Source: Mycobacterium sp. E3251
Lineage (GTDB): Bacteria > Actinomycetota > Actinomycetes > Mycobacteriales > Mycobacteriaceae
Direction of reading: 5' to 3'
Length of the DNA: 64,000 bases
Assembly (NCBI RefSeq): GCF_001666835.1
Contig: NZ_LZJF01000059.1
Location: forward strand, 34,460 to 98,459
Shown in pieces: positions 21,567 to 31,146 of this stretch. Made by a program: the position numbers and the translations under genes. Below the pieces are notes generated by a model. That model was given only the letters and a program-made list of their open reading frames with translations. It was not told where the DNA came from and ran no database searches. Position 1 is the stretch's first letter. Each line of letters begins with the position of its first letter.

Positions 21567-22802
21567 TTACAGTTCCACCCCGAGCAGCGCATCGATCGCG
21601 GTCGCCACCAGCTTCGGCGCTTCGGCGTCGTGGCCGCCGTACTCGAGCGCGTCGGTGGTCCAACCATCAAGCGCGGCAAGCGCTTTGGGCGTGTTCAGGT
21701 CGTCGGCGAGGTATCGGCGCACCCGCGCGATCACGTCGGCGGCGTCGGGACCGGCGGGCAACCCCGTCGCGGTGCGCCAGCGCCCGAGCCGGGCGATGGC
21801 CTCGTCGAGCACCTGCTGGCTCCAGAACCGGTCCGCGCGGTAGTGCCCGGCCAGCAGGCCCAGGCGGATGGCCGCCGGCTCGATGCCCTGGGCCCGCAAG
21901 GTCGACACCAGCACCAGGTTGCCCCGGCTCTTGGACATCTTGTGCCCGTCCCAGCCGATCATGCCCGCGTGCACGTAGTGGCGGGCGAATCGCCGCTCGC
22001 CCCTTACACATTCGGCATGTGCGGCGGTGAATTCGTGGTGCGGGAAGATCAGGTCGCTGCCCCCGCCCTGGATGTCTAGGCCGCTGCCGATGCGGCTGAG
22101 CGCGATCGCCGCGCATTCGACATGCCAGCCGGGCCGCCCGTCGCCGAACGGTGACGGCCAGCTCGGCTCTCCCGGCCGCGCGGCGCGCCACAGCAGCGCG
22201 TCCAGCTCGTCGCTCTTGCCGGGCCGGTGCGGGTCGCCGCCGCGCTGTTCGAAGAGTCGCAGCATGGTTTCGCGGTCGTAGCCCGACTCGTAGCCGAACT
22301 GCGGGGTGGCGTCCGCCCGGTAGTAGACGTCCGGGTAGTCGCCGTCGACGACGTACGCCGCCCCCGACGCCAGCATCTTCTCGACGAGCTCGACCACCTC
22401 GGGGATCGCCTGGGTGGCCGCGACATAATCGCGCGGCGGCAGGACCCGCAGCGCCGCCATGTCCTCCCGGAAGCGCACGACCTCACGATCGCCGAGCTCA
22501 CGCCAGTCGACACCGTCGCGCTGGGCGCGCTCGAACAGTGGATCGTCGACGTCGGTGACGTTCTGCACGTAATGCACGGCGTGGCCGAGATCCAGCCATT
22601 GCCGGTAGACCAGATCGAAGGTGAGATAGGTGGCCGCGTGTCCGAGATGAGTGGAGTCGTACGGGGTGATGCCGCAGACGTACATGGTCGCAGTCGATCC
22701 GGCCGCCACCGGCCGCACCTGCCGATCGGAGGTGTCATACAGCCGGAGCTCCGGTCCACGTCCCGGCAATACCGGAACCGGTGGAAACTCCCACGACTGC
22801 AT
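21567..22802 (-). CDS. mshC: Cysteine:glucosaminyl-inositol ligase (mycothiol synthesis)
   Basis: Joins cysteine to GlcN-inositol with ATP, the penultimate step of mycothiol synthesis in the cytosol. 411 residues with a class I cysteinyl-tRNA synthetase fold: the HIGH-like STHLGHA, the zinc cysteine in [10 protein letters not shown] with GWHVECAA further on, and KMSKSRG. It lacks the anticodon-binding domain of true CysS, which is why it is MshC. Length is close to the M. tuberculosis enzyme (Rv2130c). It lies 24 bases downstream of cysQ. Confidence 0.95.
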   Translation of the reverse strand: MQSWEFPPVPVLPGRGPELRLYDTSDRQVRPVAAGSTATMYVCGITPYDSTHLGHAATYLTFDLVYRQWLDLGHAVHYVQNVTDVDDPLFERAQRDGVDWRELGDREVVRFREDMAALRVLPPRDYVAATQAIPEVVELVEKMLASGAAYVVDGDYPDVYYRADATPQFGYESGYDRETMLRLFEQRGGDPHRPGKSDELDALLWRAARPGEPSWPSPFGDGRPGWHVECAAIALSRIGSGLDIQGGGSDLIFPHHEFTAAHAECVRGERRFARHYVHAGMIGWDGHKMSKSRGNLVLVSTLRAQGIEPAAIRLGLLAGHYRADRFWSQQVLDEAIARLGRWRTATGLPAGPDAADVIARVRRYLADDLNTPKALAALDGWTTDALEYGGHDAEAPKLVATAIDALLGVEL

Positions 22803-22826
22803 GCCAACGACTCTAAACGCGGTGAC

Positions 22827-23627
22827 CTAACGCCATGCGTCGCGGATGGCAGCGAGCAGGATCGGCGCCACCTCGGCGCGGCACATCACGAAGTCGGGCA
22901 GGTAGGGGTCGAACTGGTTGTAGCGCATCGGCGAGCCGTCCAGGCGTGACGCGTGCATGCCGGCGGCCATCACAACGCCGGCCGGCGCCGCCGAGTCCCA
23001 CTCCCACTGCCCGCCCGCATGCAGGTAGGCGTCGACGTCGCCGTCGATGATGGCCATCGCCTTGGCGCCCGCCGAACCAATAGCCACCGGCTGTATCGCC
23101 AACGACTGGCGCATGCGGTGCAGCACGAAGGGCGGCCGGGTGGCGCTCACGGCGATGCGAAACGTGTGCGGTACGCCGACGCGCGCGGCGTCGGCGGTCA
23201 CGGTGTCGGTGCGGTACACCGTGTTCCCGCGGGCCGGCAACGACACCGCCGCGTCGGTGATCTCCCGCTGGCCGTTGGTGGGGTCGCCGGTGGGACGCTG
23301 CCACAGCGCGATGTGCACCGCCCAGTCGTCGCGGCCCGGCGTGGAGAACTCCCGGGTGCCATCCAGCGGGTCGATGATCCACACCCGGTCGCACTTGAGC
23401 CGGCGCCGGTCGTCGTAGGCCTCCTCGCTGAGCACCGCGTCGTCGGGGCGCTCGGCGCGCAACCGGCGCAGGATGAGCTCGTTGGCCAATGCGTCGCCGG
23501 CGTCGCCCAACGCCCACGGGTGACCGAAGCCGATCTCGTCGCGCACATTGAGCAGCAACTCCCCCGCGTCGGCGGCGAGTTCGGCGGCCAGTGCGGCATC
23601 GGTCAACTCATCCGGGCCCTGGCTCAC
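22827..23627 (-). CDS. cysQ: 3'(2'),5'-bisphosphate nucleotidase / inositol monophosphatase family CysQ
   Basis: A 266-residue Mg/Li-sensitive phosphatase that dephosphorylates PAP/PAPS in sulfate assimilation (and can act on inositol phosphate). The metal site is DPLDGTREF (about residues 87-95) with an upstream acidic VLSEEAYDD, and the second signature [11 protein letters not shown] lies near the C-terminus. Placed just upstream of mshC, as in M. tuberculosis (Rv2131c), so sulfur and mycothiol metabolism are linked. Confidence 0.93.
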   Translation of the reverse strand: MSQGPDELTDAALAAELAADAGELLLNVRDEIGFGHPWALGDAGDALANELILRRLRAERPDDAVLSEEAYDDRRRLKCDRVWIIDPLDGTREFSTPGRDDWAVHIALWQRPTGDPTNGQREITDAAVSLPARGNTVYRTDTVTADAARVGVPHTFRIAVSATRPPFVLHRMRQSLAIQPVAIGSAGAKAMAIIDGDVDAYLHAGGQWEWDSAAPAGVVMAAGMHASRLDGSPMRYNQFDPYLPDFVMCRAEVAPILLAAIRDAWR

Positions 23628-23658
23628 CGGCTCAGTATTCCCGACGCCCGAGTGCCGC

Positions 23659-24474
23659 TCAGAAGGCCGGCCATGGAATGGGCCGGTGCCGGTTGGGGCC
23701 CGGCATCACCGGATCGTCCAGCAGCGCGTGCGCGCGCCTGCGCAGCGCCGCGATCTCCGCCCGCGTGATGTGCTCGGCCAATTCATCGCCCAGCGAGCCC
23801 GTCAGGGCCTCGGTGAGTCCGGCCACCGGCTCCAGCATCTTCTCGTCGACCGGCTTGTTGGCCCAGCCCCACAGCACCGTGCGCAGCTTGTTCTCGACAT
23901 GCAGGCACACACCGTGGTCGACGCCGTAGACGTGGCCCTCGACGTCGCGCAGAACATGGCCACCTTTGCGGTCGGCGTTGTTGACCAGCACGTCGAAGAC
24001 AGCCATCCGCCGCAGCCGGATGTCGTCGGCGTGCATCAAGACCACCTCGTCGCCGGCGTAGTCGTAGGCCCGCAGCACCGGCAGGTAACCGGGCTGAGGT
24101 TGGTTGGCGGGAAACAGGTCGACCAGGTCGGGGCCGGGCCTCGGGGCGGAATCGGCGGCGTCGCCCGGTTGGTCCACCCAAAGCTGCAGCATGCCCGGAC
24201 CGGCAGGCCCGTGACGAATCACCGTGTAGGGCACGATGTTCCACCCCAAACACGTCGACACCAGGTAGGCGGCGACTTCGCGACCCGCCAGCGTTCCGTC
24301 GGGAAAGTCCCACAGTGGCGCCTCGCCCGAGACCGGCTTGTAGACGCAGTGCACGGTCGATTCGCCGAGCGTGGACTCACACAGGAAGGTGGCGTTGCTG
24401 GCTGAGCGGATGCGTCCGATGACCGTCAGCTCGCCGTTGCGCAACACCTCACGGTCGTCAGGCCTCAAGTTCAT
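23659..24474 (-). CDS. SCO1664 family protein (Rv2133c-like)
   Basis: 271 residues with a PI3/PI4-kinase-like architecture: an N-terminal loop holding [15 protein letters not shown], a Lys-containing nucleotide-binding stretch, then [15 protein letters not shown] and YGVDHG, resembling the catalytic and metal-binding loops of that fold. Function is not known. It starts by overlapping the DUF3090 gene by 17 bases, so the two are coupled. Actinobacteria keep this pair next to the histidine phosphatase gene. Confidence 0.85.
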   Translation of the reverse strand: MNLRPDDREVLRNGELTVIGRIRSASNATFLCESTLGESTVHCVYKPVSGEAPLWDFPDGTLAGREVAAYLVSTCLGWNIVPYTVIRHGPAGPGMLQLWVDQPGDAADSAPRPGPDLVDLFPANQPQPGYLPVLRAYDYAGDEVVLMHADDIRLRRMAVFDVLVNNADRKGGHVLRDVEGHVYGVDHGVCLHVENKLRTVLWGWANKPVDEKMLEPVAGLTEALTGSLGDELAEHITRAEIAALRRRAHALLDDPVMPGPNRHRPIPWPAF

Positions 24475-25045
24475 CGTCAGGCCCGAGCAGCGCGCTGCGC
24501 CTATAGCCGTTGGCGCGCGCGCAGATATGGCCCTCCGGATCCAACGGTTCGTCGCACAGCGGACACGGCGGGCGTCCCGCTGAGATGACGCGATTGGAGC
24601 GCGTGGCGAACTGCCGCGCCGACTCCGGCGTCAAGAACACCCGCACCGCGTCGGGACCCTCTTCGGTGTCGTCTAGCACCACCGACGCGTCGAATTCGGC
24701 GTCGGTGACGGCCAGCAATTCGACCACCACGGTCTGGGCCTCCGAATCCCAGCCCAGGCCCATGGTTCCGACCCGGAACTCGGCGTCGACGGGGGTGATC
24801 AGCGGGTTGAGATCCTCGACCTCGGCGGGCTCCGGGGGGACCGGCGTGCCGAACCTGCGATTCACCTCGAGCAGCAGCGCACCGATGCGCTCGGCCAGCA
24901 CCGCCACCTGCTGCTTCTCCAACACCACCGACACCACCCGGGCATCGTGCACCGCCTGTATGTAGAACGTGCGGTTTCCGGGCTGACCAACGGTCCCGGC
25001 CACGAAGCGGTCGGGTGTGCGGAAGACGTGGATTGCGCGGGCCAT
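24458..25045 (-). CDS. DUF3090 family protein (Rv2134c-like)
   Basis: 195 residues; compact alpha/beta N-terminal part and a C-terminal four-ligand zinc-finger-like motif CPLCDEPLDPEGHIC. The repeated pattern of actinobacterial synteny with the SCO1664-family gene suggests a shared task, unknown at present. Starts at ATG 25045. Confidence 0.85.
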   Translation of the reverse strand: MARAIHVFRTPDRFVAGTVGQPGNRTFYIQAVHDARVVSVVLEKQQVAVLAERIGALLLEVNRRFGTPVPPEPAEVEDLNPLITPVDAEFRVGTMGLGWDSEAQTVVVELLAVTDAEFDASVVLDDTEEGPDAVRVFLTPESARQFATRSNRVISAGRPPCPLCDEPLDPEGHICARANGYRRSALLGPDDELEA

Positions 25046-25118
25046 GGCACCTCCAAAATACCGGCTGTTGCCTTCGCCGTGCGATTCGATTGCCCCGCTT
25101 GCCCTCTTTTAAGCGGAA

Positions 25119-25883
25119 TTAGTCTGTCGAGCCGCCGACCACCGCGTCGCCGGACGGCATGGCCGGGGCCGGCTCTCCCGTTGGCGCCGGCTGGGACTCA
25201 CCATCCGTCTTCGCCTTCGCCTCATCCTGGGGCTCGTACTTGGGCGGTGACCCGGCCCGCAGCGCCGCAGCCAACTTCGCACCGGTGTGGTTGACGTGCA
25301 ACACAAATGGGCGCAATTCGGTGTACCGGATCACACTCACCGACGCCGGGTCGGCGGTGACCCGCTGGAACGCGTCCAGGTGCATGCCGTAGGCGTCGGC
25401 GACCACCGCCTTGATGACATCACCGTGAGTGCAGGCCACCCACAGGGCGTCGCCGCCGTGCTCGACAGCCAGCCGCCGATCGTGCTCCCGGACGGCGGCC
25501 ACGGCGCGCGCCTGCACCTCCGCCAGCCCCTCGCCGCCGGGAAACACCGCCGCACTCGGGTGGGCCTGCACGACCCGCCACAGCGGCTCGCCGGCCAGCT
25601 CGGCGATCTTGCGGCCGGTCCAGTCCCCGTAGTCCACTTCGGCGAGCCGGTCTTCGATGAGCGGCTCGAGGCACAGCGCTTCGGCGAGCGGTTCGACGGT
25701 GCGCCGGCAGCGCAGCAGTGGCGAACTGATCAGCCCGCGGATGGGCAGGTCGCCGATCCTGTCGATCAGTCCGGCGGCCTGGTCGCGCCCCTTGTCGTCG
25801 AGGTCGACACCCTCGGAGCGTCCGGCGAGGACGCCGGCGGTGTTCGAGGTGGAGCGGCCGTGGCGCAACAGGATGACCGTCAT
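25119..25883 (-). CDS. Histidine phosphatase superfamily protein (Rv2135c-like)
   Basis: 254 residues beginning MTVILLRHGRSTSN; the catalytic histidine is in RHG and the second in CTHGDV. E in LAEVDYGDW completes the site. The upstream ATGs add residues before the beta-strand and were not used, in line with M. tuberculosis. The C-terminal 50 residues are low-complexity (Pro, Glu, Ala). Phosphatase activity is expected; substrate unknown. In M. tuberculosis uppP (Rv2136c) lies immediately upstream; here it is missing. Confidence 0.88.
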   Translation of the reverse strand: MTVILLRHGRSTSNTAGVLAGRSEGVDLDDKGRDQAAGLIDRIGDLPIRGLISSPLLRCRRTVEPLAEALCLEPLIEDRLAEVDYGDWTGRKIAELAGEPLWRVVQAHPSAAVFPGGEGLAEVQARAVAAVREHDRRLAVEHGGDALWVACTHGDVIKAVVADAYGMHLDAFQRVTADPASVSVIRYTELRPFVLHVNHTGAKLAAALRAGSPPKYEPQDEAKAKTDGESQPAPTGEPAPAMPSGDAVVGGSTD

Positions 25884-25955
25884 ACCGCGGTATCCCACTG
25901 ACATGTCGCCCAAAGCACGATCACGACCGTACCCGGTGCGGGTGCGGGTTCTTGA

Positions 25956-26258
25956 CTAGCGCGAGACCGGCACCGCGTGCGCCACCGAGTCACGGACGGC
26001 GGCGATGAGGCTGCGCTCGTCGGAGACGTCGATGTCGACCAGGCTGCGGATCGCCCTCGCGACCACCTCATCCGCCTGGGGAACGGGCCCGGCAAGGCGC
26101 GGCCGGTAAATTTCGACGACGAGCGATCGGTGCTCGATGTGGAACGCGAAACTGCGCCCATCACCGACTTGTCCATATCCGCTGGCGAAAATGCCTGTCG
26201 ACAAATCTTCGACAGCAAACTCTTTCTCCGCGATATGCCGGTCAACGGTGACGGCCAT
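25956..26258 (-). CDS. Small conserved protein (Rv2137c-like)
   Basis: 100 residues, soluble, with mixed beta-strands and a helix at the C-terminus (ARAIRSLVDIDVSDE). Matches the position of Rv2137c, which I recall as somewhat longer. No known function. It is upstream of the histidine phosphatase gene on the same strand with a 72-base gap. Confidence 0.72.
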   Translation of the reverse strand: MAVTVDRHIAEKEFAVEDLSTGIFASGYGQVGDGRSFAFHIEHRSLVVEIYRPRLAGPVPQADEVVARAIRSLVDIDVSDERSLIAAVRDSVAHAVPVSR

Positions 26259-26367
26259 GGCCCGACCATACCCCGCCCGCGAGACTTGATGTAGGCGACA
26301 TGGCCATATTGGATGCGAAGGCGTTCCTTAATGTCCCCAGTCCACCGTTGTTACGCGAGGAAAAGAA

Positions 26368-27435
26368 TTGCTGTCAACGCATGTGCGTCGCCGAGCGGCC
26401 GCTCGCCGAGGTTTGCTTGGCGTCGCGCTTTTGCTGGGCGCCGCCGCGGGATGTTCGTCGAATACATTCAAATCGGCTCCGCCCACCATCGAGCCGGCCG
26501 CGCCGGCCGTGTCGCCGCCGGTGTCGCAGAACCCGGCCGGCGTGGTCCGCGCGCTGGTCGCCCACGCCACGGCCGCGGTGTTCGACCGTGGCACCCACCA
26601 CCTCGCGGTGCTGGCGCCCGCCGCCGCCCCGCCGGGTCCTGCCACCGTCACGGTCTTCGGTGACCCGCAGGCCGCACCGCGCGTCATCGACCTGCCGGGG
26701 CCGGCGACCTCGCTGACCGACGACGGCCACGGCACGCTCTTCCTGGCCGCCCGGGGCGGCTATGTCGTGGTCGACCTGACCACCGGCCGTTCAAGGCAGG
26801 TGAACGTCACCGACGCCGGGCAGGCCGACTTCACCGCGGTCGCCCAGCGCGCCGACGGCAAACTGGTGTTGGGCAGCGCCGACGGGGCTGTCTATATCCT
26901 TGCCTCCCCGACACCGGGCAGCGTCGACACCGCGACCGTCGGCAGCCGGACCAAGATCTTCGCCCGCGTCGACGCGCTTGCCGCGCAAGGGAATACGACG
27001 GCGGTCCTGGACCGGGGGCAAACCTCGGTGACGACGATCGGCGCCGACGGCCAAGCCCGCCAGGCGCTGCGGGCGGGCGAGGGCGCAACCACCATGGCCG
27101 CGGACCCGTGGGGCCGGGTTCTGGTCGCCGACACCCGGGGCGGCCAGCTGCTGGTGTACGGCGTCGACCCGCTGATCTTGCGGCAGGCCTATCCGGTGCC
27201 CCAGGCGCCGTACGGCCTGGCCGGATCCCGCGAGTTGAGCTGGGTAACCCAGACCGCTTCCAATATGGTGGTTGGTTACGATCTGTCCACCGGAATTCCC
27301 GTCGAAAAGGTGCGTTACCCGACCGTGCAGCAACCGAACTCACTGGCCTTCGACGAAGCGTCAGACACCTTGTACGTGGTGTCGGGGTCCGGTGCGGGGG
27401 TTCAGGTCATCGAACACGCGGCGGGTAAGCGTTGA
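26368..27435 (+). CDS. lppL: Lipoprotein LppL
   Basis: 355 residues starting at TTG, chosen because GAGGAAAAG precedes it. Signal peptide with Arg-rich n-region and lipobox GAAAGC, cysteine at residue 29. The mature part is a repeating beta-propeller-like protein (TLFLAARGGYVVVD, RVLVADTRGGQLLVY, TLYVVSGSGAGVQ), reminiscent of YVTN/lactonase repeats. Anchored on the outer face of the membrane; function unknown. Stop overlaps the DUF5703 start as TTGA. Confidence 0.9.
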   Translation: MLSTHVRRRAAARRGLLGVALLLGAAAGCSSNTFKSAPPTIEPAAPAVSPPVSQNPAGVVRALVAHATAAVFDRGTHHLAVLAPAAAPPGPATVTVFGDPQAAPRVIDLPGPATSLTDDGHGTLFLAARGGYVVVDLTTGRSRQVNVTDAGQADFTAVAQRADGKLVLGSADGAVYILASPTPGSVDTATVGSRTKIFARVDALAAQGNTTAVLDRGQTSVTTIGADGQARQALRAGEGATTMAADPWGRVLVADTRGGQLLVYGVDPLILRQAYPVPQAPYGLAGSRELSWVTQTASNMVVGYDLSTGIPVEKVRYPTVQQPNSLAFDEASDTLYVVSGSGAGVQVIEHAAGKR

Positions 27436-27686
27436 CCGCGCCGCGCCGAAGTCAGTTGCCCCCGGGCTGGGACACCGAGCTGTCCGACGAATACGAGTGG
27501 GTGCCGCTGCGCCTGCCGCCCGAGGTGACCCGCCTCAGCGCGTCGATCCGGTTGTCCATCGAGGCCGAATTCCGGGGCTGGGAGCTGACCCGGGTGCGGC
27601 TTTACAACGACGGCAGCCGACGAGTGTTGTTGCGCCGCAAGAAGTCTCGGCTGAACAACCGGCGGCCTGACCAACCGGAACTGTGA
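27432..27686 (+). CDS. DUF5703 family protein
   Basis: 84 residues beginning at TTG in the lppL stop. Contains the conserved block [14 protein letters not shown] and a C-terminal basic stretch (RRVLLRRKK). Small cytosolic protein of unknown role kept between lppL and pyrD in mycobacteria; its stop overlaps pyrD by GTGA, so all three are one operon. Confidence 0.8.
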   Translation: MTAPRRSQLPPGWDTELSDEYEWVPLRLPPEVTRLSASIRLSIEAEFRGWELTRVRLYNDGSRRVLLRRKKSRLNNRRPDQPEL

Positions 27687-28795
27687 CGGTGACCCAACCG
27701 CGCGAAGGCGGTTTGTACCGCCTGGTGCGACGGCTGTTCTTCCTGGTTCCGCCCGAGCGCATCCACACGCTGGTCTTCGGGGTGCTGCGCGGCGCCACCG
27801 CCGTCGCCCTAGCGCGGCGGCTGTTGCACCGGATGTTCGGCCCCACCGATCCGGTGCTGGCGAGCACGGTGTTCGGGGTGCGCTTCCCGGGGCCGCTCGG
27901 GCTGGCGGCCGGCTTCGACAAGGACGGCAAGGGGTTAATGACCTGGGGCGCGCTGGGGTTCGGCTACGCCGAGGTCGGCACGGTCACCGCGAACGCACAG
28001 CCCGGCAACCCGCCCCCGCGCATGTTCCGGCTGCCCGCCGACCGCGCCCTGTTGAACCGGATGGGCTTCAACAACCTCGGCGCCGGCGCGCTGGCGATCC
28101 AGCTCGCGCGTCACCGGCCCGACATTCCGATCGGGGTCAACATCGGCAAGACGAAGTCCACACCGGCCGCCGACGCTGTCGACGACTACCGGGCCAGCGC
28201 CCGCCTGGTCGGGCCGCTGGCGTCCTACCTGGTGGTCAACGTCAGCTCGCCGAACACGCCCGGACTGCGCGACCTGCAGGCCGTCGAGTCGCTGCGGCCC
28301 ATCCTGTCGGCCGTCCTCGCCGAGACCTCGAAGCCGGTGTTGGTCAAGATCGCGCCCGATCTTTCCGACGCCGACCTCGACGACGTCGCCGACCTGGCCG
28401 TCGAGCTGGGCGTGGCCGGGATCGTCGCCACCAACACCACCGTGTCGCGTGCGGGCCTTCGGACGCCGGGGGTCGACGCGCTGGGACCCGGCGGCATTTC
28501 CGGGCCGCCGGTGGCACGCCGCGCCGCCGAGGTGTTGCGGCGGCTCTACGGGCGGGTCGGCGACCGGCTGGTGCTGATCAGCGTCGGCGGCATCGAGACG
28601 GCCGACGACGCGTGGGAGCGCATCACCGCGGGCGCGTCGCTGCTGCAGGGCTATACCGGCTTCATCTACGGAGGAGGCTTGTGGCCCAAGCACATTCACG
28701 ACGGCATCGCCCGCCGGCTGCGCGAGGGCGGGTTCGATTCGATCAGCGATGCCGTTGGCTCGGCTGCGCCGAGGTCCGGTGGCCCGGCGGGCTAA
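27683..28795 (+). CDS. pyrD: Dihydroorotate dehydrogenase (quinone), class 2
   Basis: Oxidises dihydroorotate to orotate in pyrimidine synthesis and passes electrons to quinone. 370 residues: an N-terminal membrane-associating helical extension (class 2), then a TIM barrel binding FMN. Key stretches: [22 protein letters not shown] with the catalytic serine, LVKIAPDL, and [18 protein letters not shown] at the phosphate site. GTG start from the coupled overlap. Confidence 0.96.
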   Translation: MTVTQPREGGLYRLVRRLFFLVPPERIHTLVFGVLRGATAVALARRLLHRMFGPTDPVLASTVFGVRFPGPLGLAAGFDKDGKGLMTWGALGFGYAEVGTVTANAQPGNPPPRMFRLPADRALLNRMGFNNLGAGALAIQLARHRPDIPIGVNIGKTKSTPAADAVDDYRASARLVGPLASYLVVNVSSPNTPGLRDLQAVESLRPILSAVLAETSKPVLVKIAPDLSDADLDDVADLAVELGVAGIVATNTTVSRAGLRTPGVDALGPGGISGPPVARRAAEVLRRLYGRVGDRLVLISVGGIETADDAWERITAGASLLQGYTGFIYGGGLWPKHIHDGIARRLREGGFDSISDAVGSAAPRSGGPAG

Positions 28796-28835
28796 GCGAC
28801 CGCACACCGACAGCCGGCCGGGGTAGGACGAGCGG

Positions 28836-29366
28836 CTACTTCTGTTCGTAGATGCCGTGAATAACGGCGCGCGCGATCGCGTGCTGGAACAGGTTGAAGC
28901 CGAGGTACGCCGGGCTGGCGTCCTCGCCGAGGTCCAGCTTGTCGACGTCCACGGCGTGCACCGCGATGTAGTAGCGGTGCGGCCCGTGCCCGGGCGGCGG
29001 CGCGGCACCGATGTAGCGGCGCATCCCGGCGTCGTTGACGAGAGTCAGGGCGTCACCGGGCAGGTCGCTGCCGTCCCCCGCGCCCGCGGGCAGTTCGGTG
29101 ACGTCGGCCGGCAGGTTGGCCACCGCCCAGTGCCAGAATCCCGAGGCCGTCGGCGCATCGGGGTCGTAGACGGTGACGGCGAAGCTACGGGTCTCCCCCG
29201 GGAACCCCGACCAGCTCAACTGCGGGCTGACATCTTCTCCGCCCGCGCCCATGATCCCGCTGACCTGTGGCTTGGCCAGCGACTGGCCGTCGGTGATCGA
29301 GTCCGACGTCAGGGTGAACGTCGGCAGCTGCGGCAGCGCGGCGTACGGGTCGGGCGCGGTGCTCAT
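28836..29366 (-). CDS. PEBP/YbhB family protein (TB18.6-like, Rv2140c)
   Basis: 176 residues of the phosphatidylethanolamine-binding protein fold. The anion pocket signatures are [14 protein letters not shown] and [13 protein letters not shown]. Cytosolic, no signal peptide. Bacterial members bind small anions or phospholipid head groups; physiological role unclear. Convergent with pyrD. Confidence 0.92.
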   Translation of the reverse strand: MSTAPDPYAALPQLPTFTLTSDSITDGQSLAKPQVSGIMGAGGEDVSPQLSWSGFPGETRSFAVTVYDPDAPTASGFWHWAVANLPADVTELPAGAGDGSDLPGDALTLVNDAGMRRYIGAAPPPGHGPHRYYIAVHAVDVDKLDLGEDASPAYLGFNLFQHAIARAVIHGIYEQK

Positions 29367-29396
29367 GAGCGATCCTCTCGTTACGTGTCGTGTCTT

Positions 29397-30743
29397 TCAG
29401 CAGTGTGTCAGGAAGTGTGCCAGCACCTCGGTGCCGAACCTCAGCGCGTCAACGGGTACCCGCTCGTCGACACCATGGAACAACGCGGTGAAATCGAGGT
29501 CCGGCGGCAACCGCAGCGGGCTGAAACCGAAACAACGAATACCCAAGCGCGCGAACGATTTTGCGTCGGTACCACCGGAGAGCATATAGGGCACCGTGCG
29601 GCCGTCCGGGTCGAGGGCCAGCACGGCCGCGTTCATGGCGTCCACCAGATCGCCGTCGAAGCTCGTCTCATACGACGAGAAGTCCTTGATCCATTCCCGC
29701 GTGACGTCCGGTCCGAGCAGTTCGTCGACCTCGGCCTCGAACGCCTCCTTGCGGCCCGGCAGGATTCGGCAGTCGACCACCGCTTCCGCGACGGCCGGGA
29801 CGACGTTCGCCTTGTACCCCGCCTTGAGCATCGTCGGGTTCGCGGTGTCGTGCAGCACGGCCTTGAGCATGCGGGCCATCGGGCCGAGCTTTTCGACCGC
29901 CCCCGCCAGGTCGCCCGACTCGACGTCGAACGTCAGCCCGGTCTCCTCACTGACCGCCGCCAGGAACTGGGCGACGGTGTCGGTCACCACGAGGGGAAAC
30001 TGGTGCCGGCCCAACCGGGCGACCGCCTCCGCGACGGCGGTGACGGCGTTGCGGTCATGCACCATCGATCCGTGTCCGGCCGGCCCGCGGGCGGTCAGCC
30101 GCATCCAGGACAAGCCCTTCTCGGCGGTCTCGATCAAATAGAGCCGGCGTTCGCCGCCGTCGCGGCGGGGCACGGTCAACGAGAAGCCGCCCACTTCTCC
30201 GATCGCCTCCGTGACGCCCTCGAACAGGTCGGGCCGGTTGTCGACCAGCCATTGCGCCCCGAAGGTGCCGCCGTGTTCCTCGTCGGCGAGGAAGGCGAAC
30301 ACCAGGTCCCGCGGCGGCACGATCCCCGCCTGCTTCAACCGCCGGGCCACCACGATCATCATGCCGACCATGTCCTTCATGTCGACCGCGCCGCGGCCCC
30401 ATACGAAGCCTTCCTTGACCGCACCCGAAAACGGGTGCACGCTCCACTCGGCCGGCTCGGCCGGCACCACGTCGAGGTGCCCATGGATCAGCAGCGCGCC
30501 GCGCGAACTGTCGGCGCCCGCGAGGCGGGCGATCACGTTGCCGCGGCCCGGGGCCCCCGACTCCACATATTGGGGCGCGTAGCCGACCTGGGCCAGCTGC
30601 TCGGCGACCCACTGCGCGCACTCGGCCTCGCCCCGCGTGGTCTCCGGTTCGCCGGTGTTGGTGGTGTCGAACCGGATCAGCCTGCTGACGACCTCGACGA
30701 CGTCGTCACTTGGGCCGGTCGGGAACTCGGTCTGGGCGGTCAC
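29397..30743 (-). CDS. M20 family metallopeptidase (Rv2141c-like)
   Basis: 448 residues, the same length as I recall for Rv2141c. Zinc ligands: His in LLIHGHLDVVP, the bridging Asp in WGRGAVDMKD, the catalytic Glu pair in ADEEHGG, and the C-terminal His in FHGVDERV. The lid domain (about 200-320) dimerises. The chosen start GTG 30743 has GGAAAGGTGG before it; the ATG 18 bases upstream is too far from the site. Likely a dipeptidase or acyl-amino acid hydrolase; substrate unknown. Confidence 0.92.
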   Translation of the reverse strand: MTAQTEFPTGPSDDVVEVVSRLIRFDTTNTGEPETTRGEAECAQWVAEQLAQVGYAPQYVESGAPGRGNVIARLAGADSSRGALLIHGHLDVVPAEPAEWSVHPFSGAVKEGFVWGRGAVDMKDMVGMMIVVARRLKQAGIVPPRDLVFAFLADEEHGGTFGAQWLVDNRPDLFEGVTEAIGEVGGFSLTVPRRDGGERRLYLIETAEKGLSWMRLTARGPAGHGSMVHDRNAVTAVAEAVARLGRHQFPLVVTDTVAQFLAAVSEETGLTFDVESGDLAGAVEKLGPMARMLKAVLHDTANPTMLKAGYKANVVPAVAEAVVDCRILPGRKEAFEAEVDELLGPDVTREWIKDFSSYETSFDGDLVDAMNAAVLALDPDGRTVPYMLSGGTDAKSFARLGIRCFGFSPLRLPPDLDFTALFHGVDERVPVDALRFGTEVLAHFLTHC

Positions 30744-30856
30744 AACCACCTTTCCTACCATTGCCGGGGCCGCCGGGCGCGGTGCTCAGCGGCCCGGCTG
30801 GGTTGGGAGCGCGTGAGACAATCCGATAGCCTTAGCTGCCAACTCTCGTTGGTCTT

Positions 30857-30942
30857 GTCCGAGTGGCGGAATGGCAGACGCGCTAGCTTGAGGTGCTAGT
30901 GCCCTACTAATGGGCGTGGGGGTTCAAGTCCCCCCTCGGACA
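30857..30942 (+). tRNA. tRNA-Leu (anticodon GAG)
   Basis: Acceptor stem GTCCGAG / CTCGGAC closes with discriminator A; CCA is not encoded. The anticodon stem CTAGC / GCTAG holds the loop TTGAGGT with anticodon GAG. A long variable arm (CCC...GGG) and T-arm with GTTCAAGTC are present, as in class II tRNAs. It serves CUC/CUU codons. The genes downstream are accessory, so the tRNA may mark an insertion border, but no direct repeat of its 3' end was found. Confidence 0.96.
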
Positions 30943-31129
30943 CGCATGGCGCAGGGCCGCTTCTCGCGTCGGAGCTCGGGAGCGCCGGCCGTGTTGATAG
31001 AGTTATTGCTATCGGGGTCGAGAAAAGGCCTCTTCTCTGCACGTTCGACGCATGGCCAGTACGAACGATCTTCTCCCCCAACCCAGTACGCCTAGAGCCG
31101 GCGTAACGTCAGCAAGATCAACTTTCCGC

Positions 31130-31143
31130 GTTGACAGGTCAAC
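31130..31143. promoter_or_regulatory. Palindrome just before the PP2C start
   Basis: GTTGAC and GTCAAC arms with a 2-base centre, ending 3 bases before the ATG. It could be an operator or an mRNA hairpin over the weak ribosome site. Farther upstream GTTG...GGGGTC (30993-31018) weakly resembles a SigF-type promoter. Confidence 0.4.
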
Positions 31144-31146
31144 CGC

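Noticed and set aside
28857..30899. 680-codon plus-strand open frame
   Set aside because: Covers PEBP and M20 peptidase genes on the opposite strand; composition is that of a codon shadow.
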